Origin: Mesorhizobium sp. GbtcB19
GTDB lineage: Bacteria > Pseudomonadota > Alphaproteobacteria > Rhizobiales > Rhizobiaceae
Assembly: GCF_019091085.1 (NCBI RefSeq)
Contig: NZ_JAGXJY010000007.1
Coordinates: forward strand, 186,001 to 250,000
Reading direction: 5' to 3'
Length of the DNA: 64,000 nt
Shown here: piece by piece, positions 17,232 through 26,299 of the stretch
How positions within the stretch are numbered: the first letter of the stretch is position 1
Layout of the letters: each line of letters opens with the position of its first letter
The notes under the pieces: model-generated
The model's input: only the letters and a program-made list of their open reading frames with translations
Databases searched by the model: none
Told to the model about the DNA's origin: nothing
Program-made: the position numbers and the translations under genes

Positions 17232-17588
17232 TCATGAACCCGGTATGTCGTAGATCGCCCGGACCTCGACCGTGCCGAGCTCGGCCAGAGGAATGCCTTC
17301 CGCGATCTTCAGCGCCTCGGCAAGGTCCGCCGCCTCGACCATGACGAAGCCGAGCAACTGCTCCTTGGTCTCCGCGAACGGCCCGTCGGTCACCAGCGCC
17401 TTGCCCTTGCGCCGCCTCAGCGATTTCGATGTCTTCACCGGCTGCAGCGCCTGCGCGATGATCAGCTTGCCCTGCCGGTCGAGCTCCCTGTCATAGGCGA
17501 GCGAGTCGGCATCGAGCTTGGCCCCTCGTTCCGGCGTCAGCGCGAAGAGGTCCTTTTCCTCGCCATAGACCAGCAGGACATATTTCAT
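17232..17588 (-). CDS. YciI-related (DGPF domain) protein
   Basis: This 118-residue protein starts MKYVLLVYGEEKDLFALTPE and carries the VTDGPFAETKEQLLGFVMVE motif that defines the DGPF/YCII-related family, then PLAELGTVEVRAI near the end. In actinobacteria and rhizobia such genes often accompany ECF sigma factors, but none is seen here. The ATG overlaps the stop of an upstream small membrane-protein gene by four bases (ATGA), so the two are coupled. The biochemical role is unknown. Confidence 0.92.
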   Translation of the reverse strand: MKYVLLVYGEEKDLFALTPERGAKLDADSLAYDRELDRQGKLIIAQALQPVKTSKSLRRRKGKALVTDGPFAETKEQLLGFVMVEAADLAEALKIAEGIPLAELGTVEVRAIYDIPGS

Positions 17589-17809
17589 TTCAGGCTCCCT
17601 TCCGTTGATGATTTATAGGCGGCGAAGGCGGCGGTGTCAGTTTTGCTTGCCGTCGCCGCGTGATCGAGCAGGCATGCCGCGATGCCGATGATGGCGATGG
17701 CCGCCGCCAGCCGGCCGAAGCCCGGTACCGGCGGATCCAGCCAGAATTCTTCCGGTCGCCGGGCCTTTCGTCCGGGCGTACCCCAGATCGCAAGAAACAG
17801 ATTGTCCAT
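17585..17809 (-). CDS. Small single-pass membrane protein, unknown
   Basis: This 74-residue protein reads MDNLFLAIWGTPGRKARRPE, then FWLDPPVPGFGRLAAAIAII, and has one hydrophobic segment (about residues 33-50). A GGAG sits eight bases before the ATG at 17809, and the stop overlaps the start of the DGPF gene by four bases, which supports real translation. Longer in-frame starts at 17830 and 17917 exist, but they have no ribosome binding site that I can see. I do not recognise a family. Confidence 0.6.
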   Translation of the reverse strand: MDNLFLAIWGTPGRKARRPEEFWLDPPVPGFGRLAAAIAIIGIAACLLDHAATASKTDTAAFAAYKSSTEGSLK

Positions 17810-18021
17810 CTTCAAATCTCCATCGGTCATGAGTGGCCGCCCGCAGGACGGTCGGGCCGATGGGAAGTCGACATTTTTGCGCGGACATTTTTTTCGAGAA
17901 ACTTCGTGTCCCGCCAAACATAATCATATCAAGCCATGGATGGTCTTCCTCCGCGCCCGCGCTATAGTTTGCGGGAACGTCGGCGCCCGCCGGCGCAACC
18001 CCGACAGACCAGGAGGACTCC

Positions 18022-18447
18022 ATGGACCGCACCGCAAACGCCGTCTGGAAAGGCAATCTGACGGAAGGCAAGGGCACGCTCGACACGCAGAGCGGCGCGC
18101 TGAAGGCCGCACCCTATTCGTTCAAGGCGCGCTTCCAGGACGAGAGCGGCAAGTCCGGCACCAATCCGGAAGAGCTGATCGCCGCCGCACATGCCGGCTG
18201 CTACGCCATGCAGCTGTCGCATTTCCTGGCCGAGAACGGCACGCCGGCCGCCGAGCTCGACGCCAAGGCGGTGGTGACGCTGGTGCCCGGCACCGGCATC
18301 ACCGGCAGCGCCATCACTCTGGTCGGCAAGGTGCCGGGCATCGACGCCGCGAAGTTCAAGGAACTGGCCGAGAAGGCCAAGGCGGAATGCCCGGTGTCGA
18401 AGGCGCTAGGAGCGATCAAGGTGTCGTTGGACGCGAAGCTGGGGTGA
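18022..18447 (+). CDS. OsmC family peroxiredoxin
   Basis: This 141-residue OsmC-type thiol peroxidase reduces organic hydroperoxides in the cytoplasm. It reads MDRTANAVWKGNLTEGKGTL, then GTNPEELIAAAHAGCYAMQLS, with the first redox Cys in the AGCYAM segment, and ends KAECPVSKALGAIKVSLDAKL with the second Cys in ECPVSKAL. Both Cys are present and the length is typical. An AGGAGG-like ribosome binding site lies before the ATG. It resembles the OsmC branch more than Ohr, which is encoded separately at 33217. Confidence 0.94.
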   Translation: MDRTANAVWKGNLTEGKGTLDTQSGALKAAPYSFKARFQDESGKSGTNPEELIAAAHAGCYAMQLSHFLAENGTPAAELDAKAVVTLVPGTGITGSAITLVGKVPGIDAAKFKELAEKAKAECPVSKALGAIKVSLDAKLG

Positions 18448-18472
18448 CTGGTTTGGGAGGGCCGCGATCCTT

Positions 18473-18632
18473 CGCCCCCCTCTCTGCCCTGCCGGGCATC
18501 TCCCCCTCAAGGGGGGAGATTGGCAGTTCCCGCGCCTCGCTCATCCGGCAACGTTGGAAATTGGCGAAAGCCGGCGTGACATCTGATCTCCCCCCTTGAG
18601 GGGGAGATGTCCGGCAGGACAGAGAGGGGGGC
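18473..18632. repeat. Family D palindromic repeat, copy 2
   Basis: CCCCCCTCTCTGCCCTGCCG on the left and CGGCAGGACAGAGAGGGGGG on the right are nearly perfect inverts. Inner hairpins are built from CTCCCCCTCAAGGGGGGAG. It lies between the convergent OsmC and YceH genes. Confidence 0.85.
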
Positions 18633-18655
18633 CTCGCGCCAACCTTTCCAGCGAG

Positions 18656-19288
18656 CTATAAACCCAGCGCCTCGACTCTCGCCCGCAAAGCCGCGAGCTC
18701 TTCCTCCAACGCCTTGACGCGCGCTTCGAGATCAGCATCCGCAGCAGTCGCCGTTGGCTGCCAGGGCGCCGCCACCGCCGCCGCTTCCACCGGGCCACTC
18801 AGCAAATGCACATAGCGCTCCTCGCGCTGCCCGGGCGCGCGTTCGAGCAGCTGGATCAGCGGCGGCCGGCGGCCGATCATCAGGTCGAGATTGTCGCGCA
18901 GCTCCTCGATCGAGGCAAAGCGCGCCATACGTTCAGAGCGGGCAAGCAATTCATGCGCCGTCTGCGCGCCGCGCAGGAGCAAAAGCCCGATCACCGCGAT
19001 CTGCGGCGTGGTCAGCGAAAAGCGCTGCGCCATCAGATGCTCGTAGCGCTCGACGCGCGAGGCGAAGGCCTGGCGCACCAGCCCCTTCTGCTCGAGCGAG
19101 CTCAGCGCCCGCCTGATCTCGGTCAGCTCCAACGCCATCACCGGCTCGCGCGCCGTCTTCTGGTTGGCCGCCTGGTGCGCGCCGTTGAGCGTCAGCGGAT
19201 AGACGTCCGGCGTCAGCTCCTTCTTCTCGATCAGGGAGCCCAGCACGCGCGCCTCGACGGCGGAGAGGATGGGGAGATCTTCGCTCAT
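18656..19288 (-). CDS. YceH family protein (DUF480)
   Basis: This 210-residue YceH-type protein comprises two winged-helix domains followed by a C-terminal coiled coil. It starts MSEDLPILSAVEARVLGSLI, then EKKELTPDVYPLTLNGAHQA, which is the family signature; RPPLIQLLERAPGQREERYVH marks the second domain and LEARVKALEEELAALRARVE the coiled coil. DNA binding is likely from the fold, but the role is unknown. The ATG at 19288 was chosen because upstream codons fall in a family D repeat. Confidence 0.92.
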   Translation of the reverse strand: MSEDLPILSAVEARVLGSLIEKKELTPDVYPLTLNGAHQAANQKTAREPVMALELTEIRRALSSLEQKGLVRQAFASRVERYEHLMAQRFSLTTPQIAVIGLLLLRGAQTAHELLARSERMARFASIEELRDNLDLMIGRRPPLIQLLERAPGQREERYVHLLSGPVEAAAVAAPWQPTATAADADLEARVKALEEELAALRARVEALGL

Positions 19289-19323
19289 TGAGTTGCCTAT
19301 CCTTTTGAGGCTGGAGGGACAGC

Positions 19324-19482
19324 ACCCCCCTCTGTCCTGCCGGACATCTCCCCCGCAAGGGGGGAGATCAGCAGTTGCAGCGCCGCTCGCCCATTGTTGC
19401 AACGCTGGAGATTAGCGAAAGCCGAAATGACAGCCAATCTCCCCCCTTGCGGGCGAGATGTCCGGCAGGACAGAGGGGGGTG
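19324..19482. repeat. Family D palindromic repeat, copy 3
   Basis: CCCCCCTCTGTCCTGCCGGA and TCCGGCAGGACAGAGGGGGG form the inverted ends, with inner CTCCCCCGCAAGGGGGGAG and a mirrored partner. It separates sdhB from the YceH gene, both on the minus strand. The sequence is close to the copy at 18473, only about 700 bases away. Confidence 0.85.
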
Positions 19483-19522
19483 TGAAGGAACGCTGCGTTG
19501 GCCGTGAGCGAGTCCACCAACG

Positions 19523-20302
19523 CTAAACCCTTCTCTCCACCATCATCTTCTTGATCTCGGCGATCGCCTTGGCGGGGTTCAAGCCCTTGGGGCAGGTCTG
19601 CGCGCAGTTCATGATGGTGTGGCAGCGATAGAGCCGGAACGGATCTTCCAGATTGTCGAGCCGCTCGCCCGTCGCCTCGTCACGGCTGTCGATCAGCCAG
19701 CGATAGGCCTGCAGGAGCACCGCCGGACCGAGATAGCGGTCGCCGTTCCACCAGTAACTCGGGCACGACGTCGAGCAGCAGGCGCACAGGATGCATTCGT
19801 ACAGCCCGTCGAGCTTCTCGCGGTCCTCGTGGCTCTGCAGCCATTCCTTCGCCGGCGTTGGCGAGACCGTCTGCAGCCAGGGCTGGATCGAAGCGTGCTG
19901 GGCATAGAAATTGGTGAGGTCCGGCACCAGGTCCTTGATCACCTCCATGTGCGGCAGTGGATAGACCTTCACCGCGCCTGAAATGTCGTCGGCGCCCTTG
20001 GTGCAGGCCAGCGTGTTCGAGCCGTCGATATTCATGGCGCAGGAGCCGCAAATGCCTTCGCGGCAGGAGCGGCGCAGCGTCAGCGTCGGGTCGATCTTGT
20101 TCTTGATCCACAACAGCGCGTCGAGAACCATCGGACCGCAATCGTCCATGTCGACGAAATAGGTGTCCATGCGCGGGTTTTCGTCATCGTCCGGCGACCA
20201 GCGGTAGATGCGGTATTCCCTGAGGTTCGTCGCGCCTTCCGGCTTCGGCCAGGTCTTGCCCTGCTGGACCTTGGAATTTTTGGGAAGCGTGAGTTCGACC
20301 AT
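19523..20302 (-). CDS. sdhB: Succinate dehydrogenase iron-sulfur subunit
   Basis: This 259-residue SdhB carries electrons from SdhA flavin to ubiquinone in complex II at the inner face of the plasma membrane. The [2Fe-2S] ligands are in [16 protein letters not shown], the [4Fe-4S] ligands in [16 protein letters not shown] and the [3Fe-4S] ligands in [17 protein letters not shown]. The ATG overlaps the stop of the preceding DUF3052 gene by one base (TAATG), so the chain sdhC-sdhD-sdhA-DUF3052-sdhB is translationally linked. Confidence 0.97.
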   Translation of the reverse strand: MVELTLPKNSKVQQGKTWPKPEGATNLREYRIYRWSPDDDENPRMDTYFVDMDDCGPMVLDALLWIKNKIDPTLTLRRSCREGICGSCAMNIDGSNTLACTKGADDISGAVKVYPLPHMEVIKDLVPDLTNFYAQHASIQPWLQTVSPTPAKEWLQSHEDREKLDGLYECILCACCSTSCPSYWWNGDRYLGPAVLLQAYRWLIDSRDEATGERLDNLEDPFRLYRCHTIMNCAQTCPKGLNPAKAIAEIKKMMVERRV

Positions 20303-20736
20303 TACCTGCGGTCCTTTCGGATGACGAGCTTCAGCCCGGACCAGATTTCGTTGACGGCGGCGACCTTGACGTCGACGAGGTCGCGCCTCAGCGCCTCCGA
20401 CCGGATGACGTCCTCGGTGACGTCGGTCGGCACCTTCGAGGCCTTCTTCGGCCACGAGACCCAGACCATGCCGTCGCGCTTGATCGCCGCCTCTATGCCG
20501 GCCAAGCCGTCCTCGATCTCGGCGCGCTGCCGCGTGAAAGCGTGCACGGCATCGTATTTCCGGCTGCCCGAGATCGCCGACCATTCCGCGAGCCGGTCGA
20601 CGCCGGCAAAGGAAACGGCTTCCGTAAGAGCGTCGAGCTCCGGCGGCAGCGCAATGAAGGCGGCAACCATGCCATCCTTCAGGCCGAGCTTGGCCGGAAG
20701 GGGCGTGCCGGAATATCCCGTTGCCGCCTGCGCCAT
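20302..20736 (-). CDS. DUF3052 family protein embedded in the sdh operon
   Basis: This 144-residue soluble protein starts [20 protein letters not shown], which matches the DUF3052 N-terminus, followed by [18 protein letters not shown]. It has a Rossmann-like alternation and the segment [20 protein letters not shown]. It lies between sdhA and sdhB, two bases after the sdhA stop if the ATG at 20736 is used. A TTG at 20742 would instead overlap that stop. The sdhB ATG overlaps its own stop. Such coupling suggests a role linked to complex II, but none is established. DUF3052 genes elsewhere are not always in this place. Confidence 0.88.
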   Translation of the reverse strand: MAQAATGYSGTPLPAKLGLKDGMVAAFIALPPELDALTEAVSFAGVDRLAEWSAISGSRKYDAVHAFTRQRAEIEDGLAGIEAAIKRDGMVWVSWPKKASKVPTDVTEDVIRSEALRRDLVDVKVAAVNEIWSGLKLVIRKDRR

Positions 20737-20738
20737 GG

Positions 20739-22565
20739 TCAATACACCCTGGCCTTCGGCGCGATCTTGGCCAGGCTGATGCCGCCGTCCTTCTCCGCCA
20801 GCAGCGGCTCGGTATGCACCGGCCGGTAGGTCAGCGTCACCTTGCCGTCTTCGCTCAGATGGGCCAGCGTATGCTTGCGCCAGTTGGCGTCGTCGCGCTT
20901 GTCGAAATCCTCACGCGCATGCGCGCCGCGGCTCTCCTTGCGCGCTTCGGCGCCGTGGACCGTGGTGATGGCGTTGGCCATCAGGTTTTCCAGCTCCAGC
21001 GTCTCGACGAGGTCGGAATTCCAGATCATCGAGCGGTCGGTGACCTTGATGTCCTTGAGCTCGCCCCAGAGTTCCGAAATGCGCTTGCAGCCGTTCTCGA
21101 GCGATTCCTGCGTGCGGAACACAGCGGCGTCTTCTTGCATGGCGCGCTGCATCTTCTCCCTCAGCACCGCCGTCGGCGTCGAGCCGTTGGCGTTGCGCAG
21201 CCTGTCGAAGCGCTCCATGATCTTTTCGACCGAGGCTTCGTTGGGCGACGGGATCGCCGACTTGCGGTCGATCACCTGGCCGGCGCGGATAGCCGCGGCG
21301 CGGCCGAACACGACGAGGTCGATCAGCGAGTTGGAGCCAAGCCGGTTGGCGCCATGCACCGAGGCGCAGCCGGCCTCGCCGACCGCCATCAGGCCGGGCG
21401 ACACGCGGTCGGGGCTGTCGGCCGTCGGGTTGAGCGCCTCGCCCCAGTAATTGGTCGGCACGCCGCCCATGTTGTAGTGCACCGTCGGCAGCACCGGGAT
21501 CGGCTCCTTGGTGAGGTCGACGCCGGCGAAGATCTTGGCCGATTCCGAGATGCCCGGAAGCCGCTCATGCAGCACGGCCGGATCGAGATGGTCGAGATGC
21601 AGGAAGATGTGGTCCTTCTTCTTGCCGACGCCGCGGCCCTCGCGGATCTCCAGCGTCATGCAGCGCGAGACGACGTCGCGCGAGGCAAGGTCCTTGGCCG
21701 ACGGCGCGTAGCGCTCCATGAAGCGCTCGCCCTCGGAATTGACCAGATAGCCGCCCTCGCCGCGCGCGCCTTCGGTGATCAGGCAGCCGGCGCCATAGAT
21801 GCCGGTCGGGTGGAACTGAACGAACTCCATGTCCTGCAGCGGCAGCCCGGCTCTGGCCGCCATGCCGCCACCGTCGCCGGTGCAGGTATGCGCCGAGGTG
21901 GCGGAGAAATAGGCGCGGCCGTAGCCGCCGGTCGCCAGCACCACCATCTTGGCCGAGAAGCGGTGGATGGTGCCGTCGTCGAGGTTCCAGGCCACGACTC
22001 CGGTGCAGGTGCCGTCCGGCTCCATGATCAGGTCGAGCGCGAAATACTCGATGAAGAACTGTGCGTTGTTCTTCAGCGACTGGCCATAGAGCGTGTGCAG
22101 GATGGCATGGCCGGTGCGGTCGGCGGCCGCGCAGGTGCGCTGCACGGGCGGGCCGTCGCCGTAATTCATCATGTGGCCGCCGAACGGCCGCTGGTAGATC
22201 TTGCCTTCCTCGGTGCGCGAGAACGGCACGCCATAGTGCTCGAGCTCGTAGACCGCGGCCGGCGCCTCGCGCACCATATATTCCATGGCGTCGACGTCGC
22301 CCAGCCAGTCCGAGCCCTTGACGGTGTCGTACATATGCCACTGCCAGGAATCCGGGCCCATGTTGGAGAGCGAGGCGGCGATGCCGCCCTGCGCGGCAAC
22401 GGTGTGCGAGCGGGTCGGGAACACTTTGGTGATGCAGGCGGTGCGCAGGCCCTGCTCGGCCATGCCGAGCGTGGCGCGCAAGCCGGCGCCGCCGGCGCCG
22501 ACGATCACGACATCGAATTTGTGGTCGACAAAATTATAGGCGGAAGCCGTGTTTGCGTTGGCCAA
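20739..22565 (-). CDS. sdhA: Succinate dehydrogenase flavoprotein subunit
   Basis: This 608-residue SdhA oxidises succinate to fumarate. The FAD motif [20 protein letters not shown], the covalent flavin site [12 protein letters not shown] (His), the [11 protein letters not shown] segment, the active-site Arg region and [19 protein letters not shown] are all intact. The start is TTG at 22565: a GGAGG lies eight bases upstream, inside the end of sdhD, no ATG fits, and the N-terminus before the FAD motif then has the normal length. The sdhD stop is four bases upstream. Confidence 0.96.
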   Translation of the reverse strand: MANANTASAYNFVDHKFDVVIVGAGGAGLRATLGMAEQGLRTACITKVFPTRSHTVAAQGGIAASLSNMGPDSWQWHMYDTVKGSDWLGDVDAMEYMVREAPAAVYELEHYGVPFSRTEEGKIYQRPFGGHMMNYGDGPPVQRTCAAADRTGHAILHTLYGQSLKNNAQFFIEYFALDLIMEPDGTCTGVVAWNLDDGTIHRFSAKMVVLATGGYGRAYFSATSAHTCTGDGGGMAARAGLPLQDMEFVQFHPTGIYGAGCLITEGARGEGGYLVNSEGERFMERYAPSAKDLASRDVVSRCMTLEIREGRGVGKKKDHIFLHLDHLDPAVLHERLPGISESAKIFAGVDLTKEPIPVLPTVHYNMGGVPTNYWGEALNPTADSPDRVSPGLMAVGEAGCASVHGANRLGSNSLIDLVVFGRAAAIRAGQVIDRKSAIPSPNEASVEKIMERFDRLRNANGSTPTAVLREKMQRAMQEDAAVFRTQESLENGCKRISELWGELKDIKVTDRSMIWNSDLVETLELENLMANAITTVHGAEARKESRGAHAREDFDKRDDANWRKHTLAHLSEDGKVTLTYRPVHTEPLLAEKDGGISLAKIAPKARVY

Positions 22566-22569
22566 GACG

Positions 22570-22965
22570 TCAGCCTCCGAATGCCAGTTTGAGCAGGGCA
22601 AACAGCGATGCGACGCCGACTGCCACGCAGAAGAAGGTGTTGAGGGCGATCACCGCGAGCTTCAGGCCTTCGCCATGCACATAGTCCTCGATGATGACCT
22701 GCATGCCGAGCCGCATGTGGTAGAGGCCCGATATCAGCACCAGCGCCAGCATCAGCGCCACGAAGGGATTGGCGAGCGCCGCCCGCACGTCCGTGTAGCC
22801 GTGACCGTTGATCGCGATCAAGAAGCCGACGAAGAACAGAAGCAATGGGATGTTGGCGATCGCCGTCAGCCGCTGGCGCCAGAAATGCAGCGTGCCTTCG
22901 CGCGCCGAGCCCAGGCCGCGCACCTTGCCGAGCGGCGTGCGCATATCGTTGTTGGAGCCGCTCAT
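22570..22965 (-). CDS. sdhD: Succinate dehydrogenase membrane anchor subunit
   Basis: This 131-residue membrane anchor has three hydrophobic helices (about 36-54, 64-86 and 102-126). The [20 protein letters not shown] segment carries the haem-ligand histidine and the Asp-Tyr pair of the quinone site. The ATG overlaps the sdhC stop by four bases. Its own stop is followed four bases later by the sdhA TTG start. The N-terminus [20 protein letters not shown] matches alphaproteobacterial SdhD. Confidence 0.95.
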   Translation of the reverse strand: MSGSNNDMRTPLGKVRGLGSAREGTLHFWRQRLTAIANIPLLLFFVGFLIAINGHGYTDVRAALANPFVALMLALVLISGLYHMRLGMQVIIEDYVHGEGLKLAVIALNTFFCVAVGVASLFALLKLAFGG

Positions 22966-23387
22966 ACCAGGCCTCCGCGCGCCATGTATCCGGCGATCCA
23001 GATCAAAAGGGTGAGCACGACCGAACCCACGAGGGTCGCCCAGGCGATCTTCGAGGCGGTGTGCTTTTCCAGCCCGGCGCCGGTGTCCCAGATGAGGTGG
23101 CGCAACCCGCCCAGCATGTGGTGCATCAGCGCCCAGGTGTAACCGAACAGGACCAGCCGGCCGAGCCAGGAACCGAAGGCCCAGTTGACCCAGTCGAAGG
23201 TGGCCTGCGTGCTCGAAGCGGCGATCAGCCACGCCGCCACCAGCAGCGTGCCGAAGTAAAGCGCGCCACCGGTGATGCGATGGATGATCGACATCGTCAT
23301 GGTGATCGGCGGCCGGTAGATCGTCAGATGCGGCGACAGCGGCCGTTCACGTCTGGCTGCTGCGCGGGTGGCTGGTGATTTGCTCAT
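22962..23387 (-). CDS. sdhC: Succinate dehydrogenase cytochrome b556 subunit
   Basis: This 141-residue SdhC starts the operon. It reads [20 protein letters not shown], then [13 protein letters not shown], the family signature, with the haem-binding histidine in [20 protein letters not shown]. Three membrane helices are visible. The 227-base gap upstream (to the lipoprotein gene ending at 23615) should contain the sdh promoter; I cannot name a convincing regulatory site in it. Confidence 0.96.
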   Translation of the reverse strand: MSKSPATRAAARRERPLSPHLTIYRPPITMTMSIIHRITGGALYFGTLLVAAWLIAASSTQATFDWVNWAFGSWLGRLVLFGYTWALMHHMLGGLRHLIWDTGAGLEKHTASKIAWATLVGSVVLTLLIWIAGYMARGGLV

Positions 23388-23614
23388 GGCTGCCCCAGTT
23401 CGGCGTCCTGGATGCCGCTACCGAAGAGCAGCGTTTGCCGCCTTCATATATGGCCCCGGACAGCCGGTTTCTAATGCCCTTTTTGCACCGCGTCAAAGCC
23501 GGAAAATCGTTTTGGAAAAGTCATTTAGTCTGACAAATTGGCGCTCGCGCGCTTCAATCGATTAGCGGCTGTCTTGAAGCCGGCGTAGCGTTTCGCTGCA
23601 GTCAATAAGCAGCA

Positions 23615-24118
23615 CTACCTTCGACAAGTCTGCGGCGTGGATCCTCGCTTCATCACCAGCGCCTCGCGCCCGTCGATCACGATTGCGTCATGCGTCACCG
23701 CTTCCTGGTAGCGGCTGCTCTGATTGGCGGGCGAGGCCGCGAATTCCTCGGTCGTGCCGTCCGGCCGCACCACGCGCAGCGCCCTGCCCAGGTTCTGGAT
23801 GGTGATCATGCCGCCATTGCCGCATCTGTAGGTGGCCGTGCCGATACCGGATCGCGGCGCGGTGAGGTCGGTGACGATCTTGGTTGGCGGCGCGGCGGGC
23901 GGCGCCACGGTTTTGGCTGCCGCAGGGACTGGGGCCGCCGGCGGCGCTGCAAGCATCGGCGCCGCCGCCGGTGCGGCGGATTGCTGGACCGGAGTGGGGG
24001 TGACCACCGGCGCCGCGGCACTGGCAGCCTTCGGCGCGTTGTCCTGCGGCACGCAGGCAGCGGCCGCGAGAAGCAGCGGGATGGTGATCGACAACCGAAC
24101 CGTTTGGCCAAAGCGCAT
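23615..24118 (-). CDS. Putative lipoprotein with Pro/Ala linker and MliC-like C-terminal domain
   Basis: This 167-residue protein has a lipoprotein signal with lipobox LAAAAC, Cys22 being the lipidated residue. An Ala/Pro/Val-rich low-complexity linker spans about residues 27-85. The C-terminal 75 residues begin TATYRCGNGGMITIQNLG and end EALVMKRGSTPQTCRR, with two Cys placed as in MliC-type lysozyme inhibitors. That resemblance is tentative. If correct it would protect peptidoglycan in the periplasm from C-type lysozyme. Confidence 0.75.
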   Translation of the reverse strand: MRFGQTVRLSITIPLLLAAAACVPQDNAPKAASAAAPVVTPTPVQQSAAPAAAPMLAAPPAAPVPAAAKTVAPPAAPPTKIVTDLTAPRSGIGTATYRCGNGGMITIQNLGRALRVVRPDGTTEEFAASPANQSSRYQEAVTHDAIVIDGREALVMKRGSTPQTCRR

Positions 24119-24362
24119 AAGCTGCCCCTTTCGTGCGCGGCACGCTAGACATGCCGCGCAGCAAGATCAAGTTCACCCGGAGTGAGCCGGCTCCGTGCCT
24201 GCCCCTGCGGCGGACAAGAACCCGTCCCTCGAAAATTAACCATGTTCCTTAAGAACCGGCGCCAAAAGCCTCCTGCCTCTTAACAAAGGTTAAGAAACAG
24301 TTAATTTTCTGATTCGAACTGGATTTCCAGGCGCGACCGCGCGCCGATCAAGGGAGAGCGAC

Positions 24363-24719
24363 ATGCGTTCGAACTCAGGGCGGGCAAGCGTTGCCGCAGC
24401 GGCGCTGGCGGGACTGGCGATGGCAATCGCCGCGCCGGCCGAAGCGGGGCTGCGCCATCACGACCGCGTCTATGCCGATTCCTTCGGCAATCTCGTCATC
24501 GACAGCGCCGCCGGCTACAAGCGCATCATCGTCGGCGAAGGCAAGCTTGCGAAGCAGCTTTCCGAATACACCAGCGCCGGCCAGCCGGCCGTGGTCTATG
24601 ACAATGCCGACGAGCCGGGCTCGCCCGGCTGCTACCAGCCGCCGGTGCTGGTCAAGGGCCGTTCCTATATGTACGGGCTTTCCGACGGCGAGATGCCCAA
24701 TCTCAGCCCTTGCCGTTGA
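24363..24719 (+). CDS. Small exported protein, unknown
   Basis: This 118-residue protein has a Sec signal (MRSNSGRASVAAAALAGLAM, then AIAAPAEA with cleavage near residue 28). The mature part is about 90 residues, with two Cys (in SPGCYQPP and LSPCR) and a YADSFGNLVIDSAAGYKRI segment. I do not recognise a family, although small proteins with this look are common in Rhizobiales. A GGGAGAG ribosome binding site precedes the ATG. Its last 17 bases overlap the 3' end of the diguanylate cyclase gene on the other strand. The 240 bases upstream hold AT-richer sequence that probably includes its promoter. Confidence 0.82.
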   Translation: MRSNSGRASVAAAALAGLAMAIAAPAEAGLRHHDRVYADSFGNLVIDSAAGYKRIIVGEGKLAKQLSEYTSAGQPAVVYDNADEPGSPGCYQPPVLVKGRSYMYGLSDGEMPNLSPCR

Positions 24720-25905
24720 ACACCGTCGGCGTCTGGCGCCGCCGCAGCGCGCCTGACACGCGCACGCAGTCGCGGCCGGCATTCTTGGCTTCGTAGAGCG
24801 CGGCGTCGGCGCGCCGCAACAGATCGGCAAACCCCTCGTCGGTGGCCAATTCCGCCACGCCGAAGCTCGCGCTGCAGCGGTGGTCGGCCGGCAGGCCTTC
24901 GATCGGCAGGGCGCCGAAGGCGTTGCGCGCGCCCTCGGCGAACAGCCGCGCCGCCGCGAGATTGGTGCCTGGCAGGATGATGGCGAACTCCTCGCCGCCG
25001 ATGCGGCCGGCGACATGATGTTCGGCGGCCGCCTCGCGCAGGAAGCCGGCGAAGGTCTCGATCACGCGGTCGCCGGAGGCATGGCCGTAGCTGTCGTTGA
25101 TGCGCTTGAAGTAATCGAGATCGGCGATGACCAGCGCCACCGGCACCCCGCGCCGAACGGCGTCCCGCATGGCAAGGTCCGCGTGACGCTCGAAGCCGCC
25201 GCGGTTGAACAGCCGCGACAAGGCGTCGGTTTCCGATTTCGAGGTCGCCTCGTTGAGCACGTCGCGCACCAGCACGGCCAAGGCTAGCAGTGCCAGCGCC
25301 ATGCCGAACACGGTACCGAGCGACTGCGACACCAGCGCGTAGCTGGTCTGGACATAGGCCTGCGGATTGGCGCCCCAGCCGCCCAGCGCACCCGCGATGA
25401 GCGGCTTGGAGGCGAACTGCACCGCACTGGCGCCGAGCACCAGCGCGAGCAGATGATCGAGCCGCGCAAGCCTTTGCCGGGAAGAGAGCACGACGCCGAG
25501 CGCGGCGAACTGCATGATGGCGTAAGGCAATTGGTAGGCCATCATGCGCGTCAGCGAATGGCGCGGCAGGTCCTGCACCAGATAGACCGCCACCGAGGCA
25601 ACGACCAGGAAGCACAGCATCGGCACCCAGGGCGGCCGCACGCCGTATTTATGGGCGAGCCCGCCATTGAAGGCGATGGTTGCGCCGAGGAACACGGCAA
25701 AGGCGGCGACGACCGGCAGCCTTGCATCCGCGAAGGCCGGGATGCTGAACTCGATGGCGAAATAGGCCATGCCGAGCAGGTAGCTGAAGGCAAGCCAGCG
25801 CGCCGAAACCCGCCCGGTGTCGTAGACGGCGATCGCCATGAACGCCGCCGCCAGGAGGCCTGCGACGGACAGGTTGATCATCAGGATGAAGTCGGCGCTG
25901 CCCAT
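24703..25905 (-). CDS. Membrane diguanylate cyclase (GGDEF), first of a tandem pair
   Basis: This 400-residue protein has six or seven membrane helices in residues 5-220 and a GGDEF domain at about 235-385. The active motif is GRIGGEEFAIIL, with the substrate-binding segment VIADLDYFKRINDSYGHASG, so it should make cyclic-di-GMP. The inhibitory RxxD site that normally lies just before the motif is absent (AEHH in its place). The ATG at 25905 follows GAAGGAAG and puts the first helix at the N-terminus. The C-terminus ends shortly after the domain. A paralogue lies upstream at 26300. Confidence 0.93.
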   Translation of the reverse strand: MGSADFILMINLSVAGLLAAAFMAIAVYDTGRVSARWLAFSYLLGMAYFAIEFSIPAFADARLPVVAAFAVFLGATIAFNGGLAHKYGVRPPWVPMLCFLVVASVAVYLVQDLPRHSLTRMMAYQLPYAIMQFAALGVVLSSRQRLARLDHLLALVLGASAVQFASKPLIAGALGGWGANPQAYVQTSYALVSQSLGTVFGMALALLALAVLVRDVLNEATSKSETDALSRLFNRGGFERHADLAMRDAVRRGVPVALVIADLDYFKRINDSYGHASGDRVIETFAGFLREAAAEHHVAGRIGGEEFAIILPGTNLAAARLFAEGARNAFGALPIEGLPADHRCSASFGVAELATDEGFADLLRRADAALYEAKNAGRDCVRVSGALRRRQTPTVFNGKG

Positions 25906-26097
25906 ATCTTCCTTCGTCGGACGTTGCGGACAGAAAAGCATCGACGGGCGAAAATCGCGTTAACGCCGGCTATATTGGGGAGCCGCAGGCCTTTGCGATT
26001 TGGACATAAGTCCCGTCCTGTCGTCAGAGCATTTGGAACGCCGCTTAGAGGTCAATGGCAATCGCCTGGTTCCACGATTGGCCGAGCCATCCCTCCG

Positions 26098-26280
26098 ATC
26101 GTCATCCACGGGCGAAGCAAGGAGCGAAGCGACGCGCGCAGACCCGAGGATCCATTCCGTTATTTTTGAGAGCCGCTCACGGTGCAGAATTCTGCCCCGC
26201 TGCATTCTTCAGCGAAGGTCACGGAATGGATCCTCGGGTCTGCGCTCCGCTTCGCGTCGCTCCGCCCGTGGATGACGAAG
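26098..26280. repeat. Family B palindromic repeat, copy 2
   Basis: CGTCATCCACGGGCGAAGCA...GAGGATCCATTCCG on the left and CACGGAATGGATCCTCGGGT...CGCCCGTGGATGACG on the right form long inverted arms around about 60 bases. It fills half of the 394-base gap between the two diguanylate cyclase genes. I see no gene in the remainder. Confidence 0.85.
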
Positions 26281-26299
26281 GCGCGGGAGTCCACTTGTA

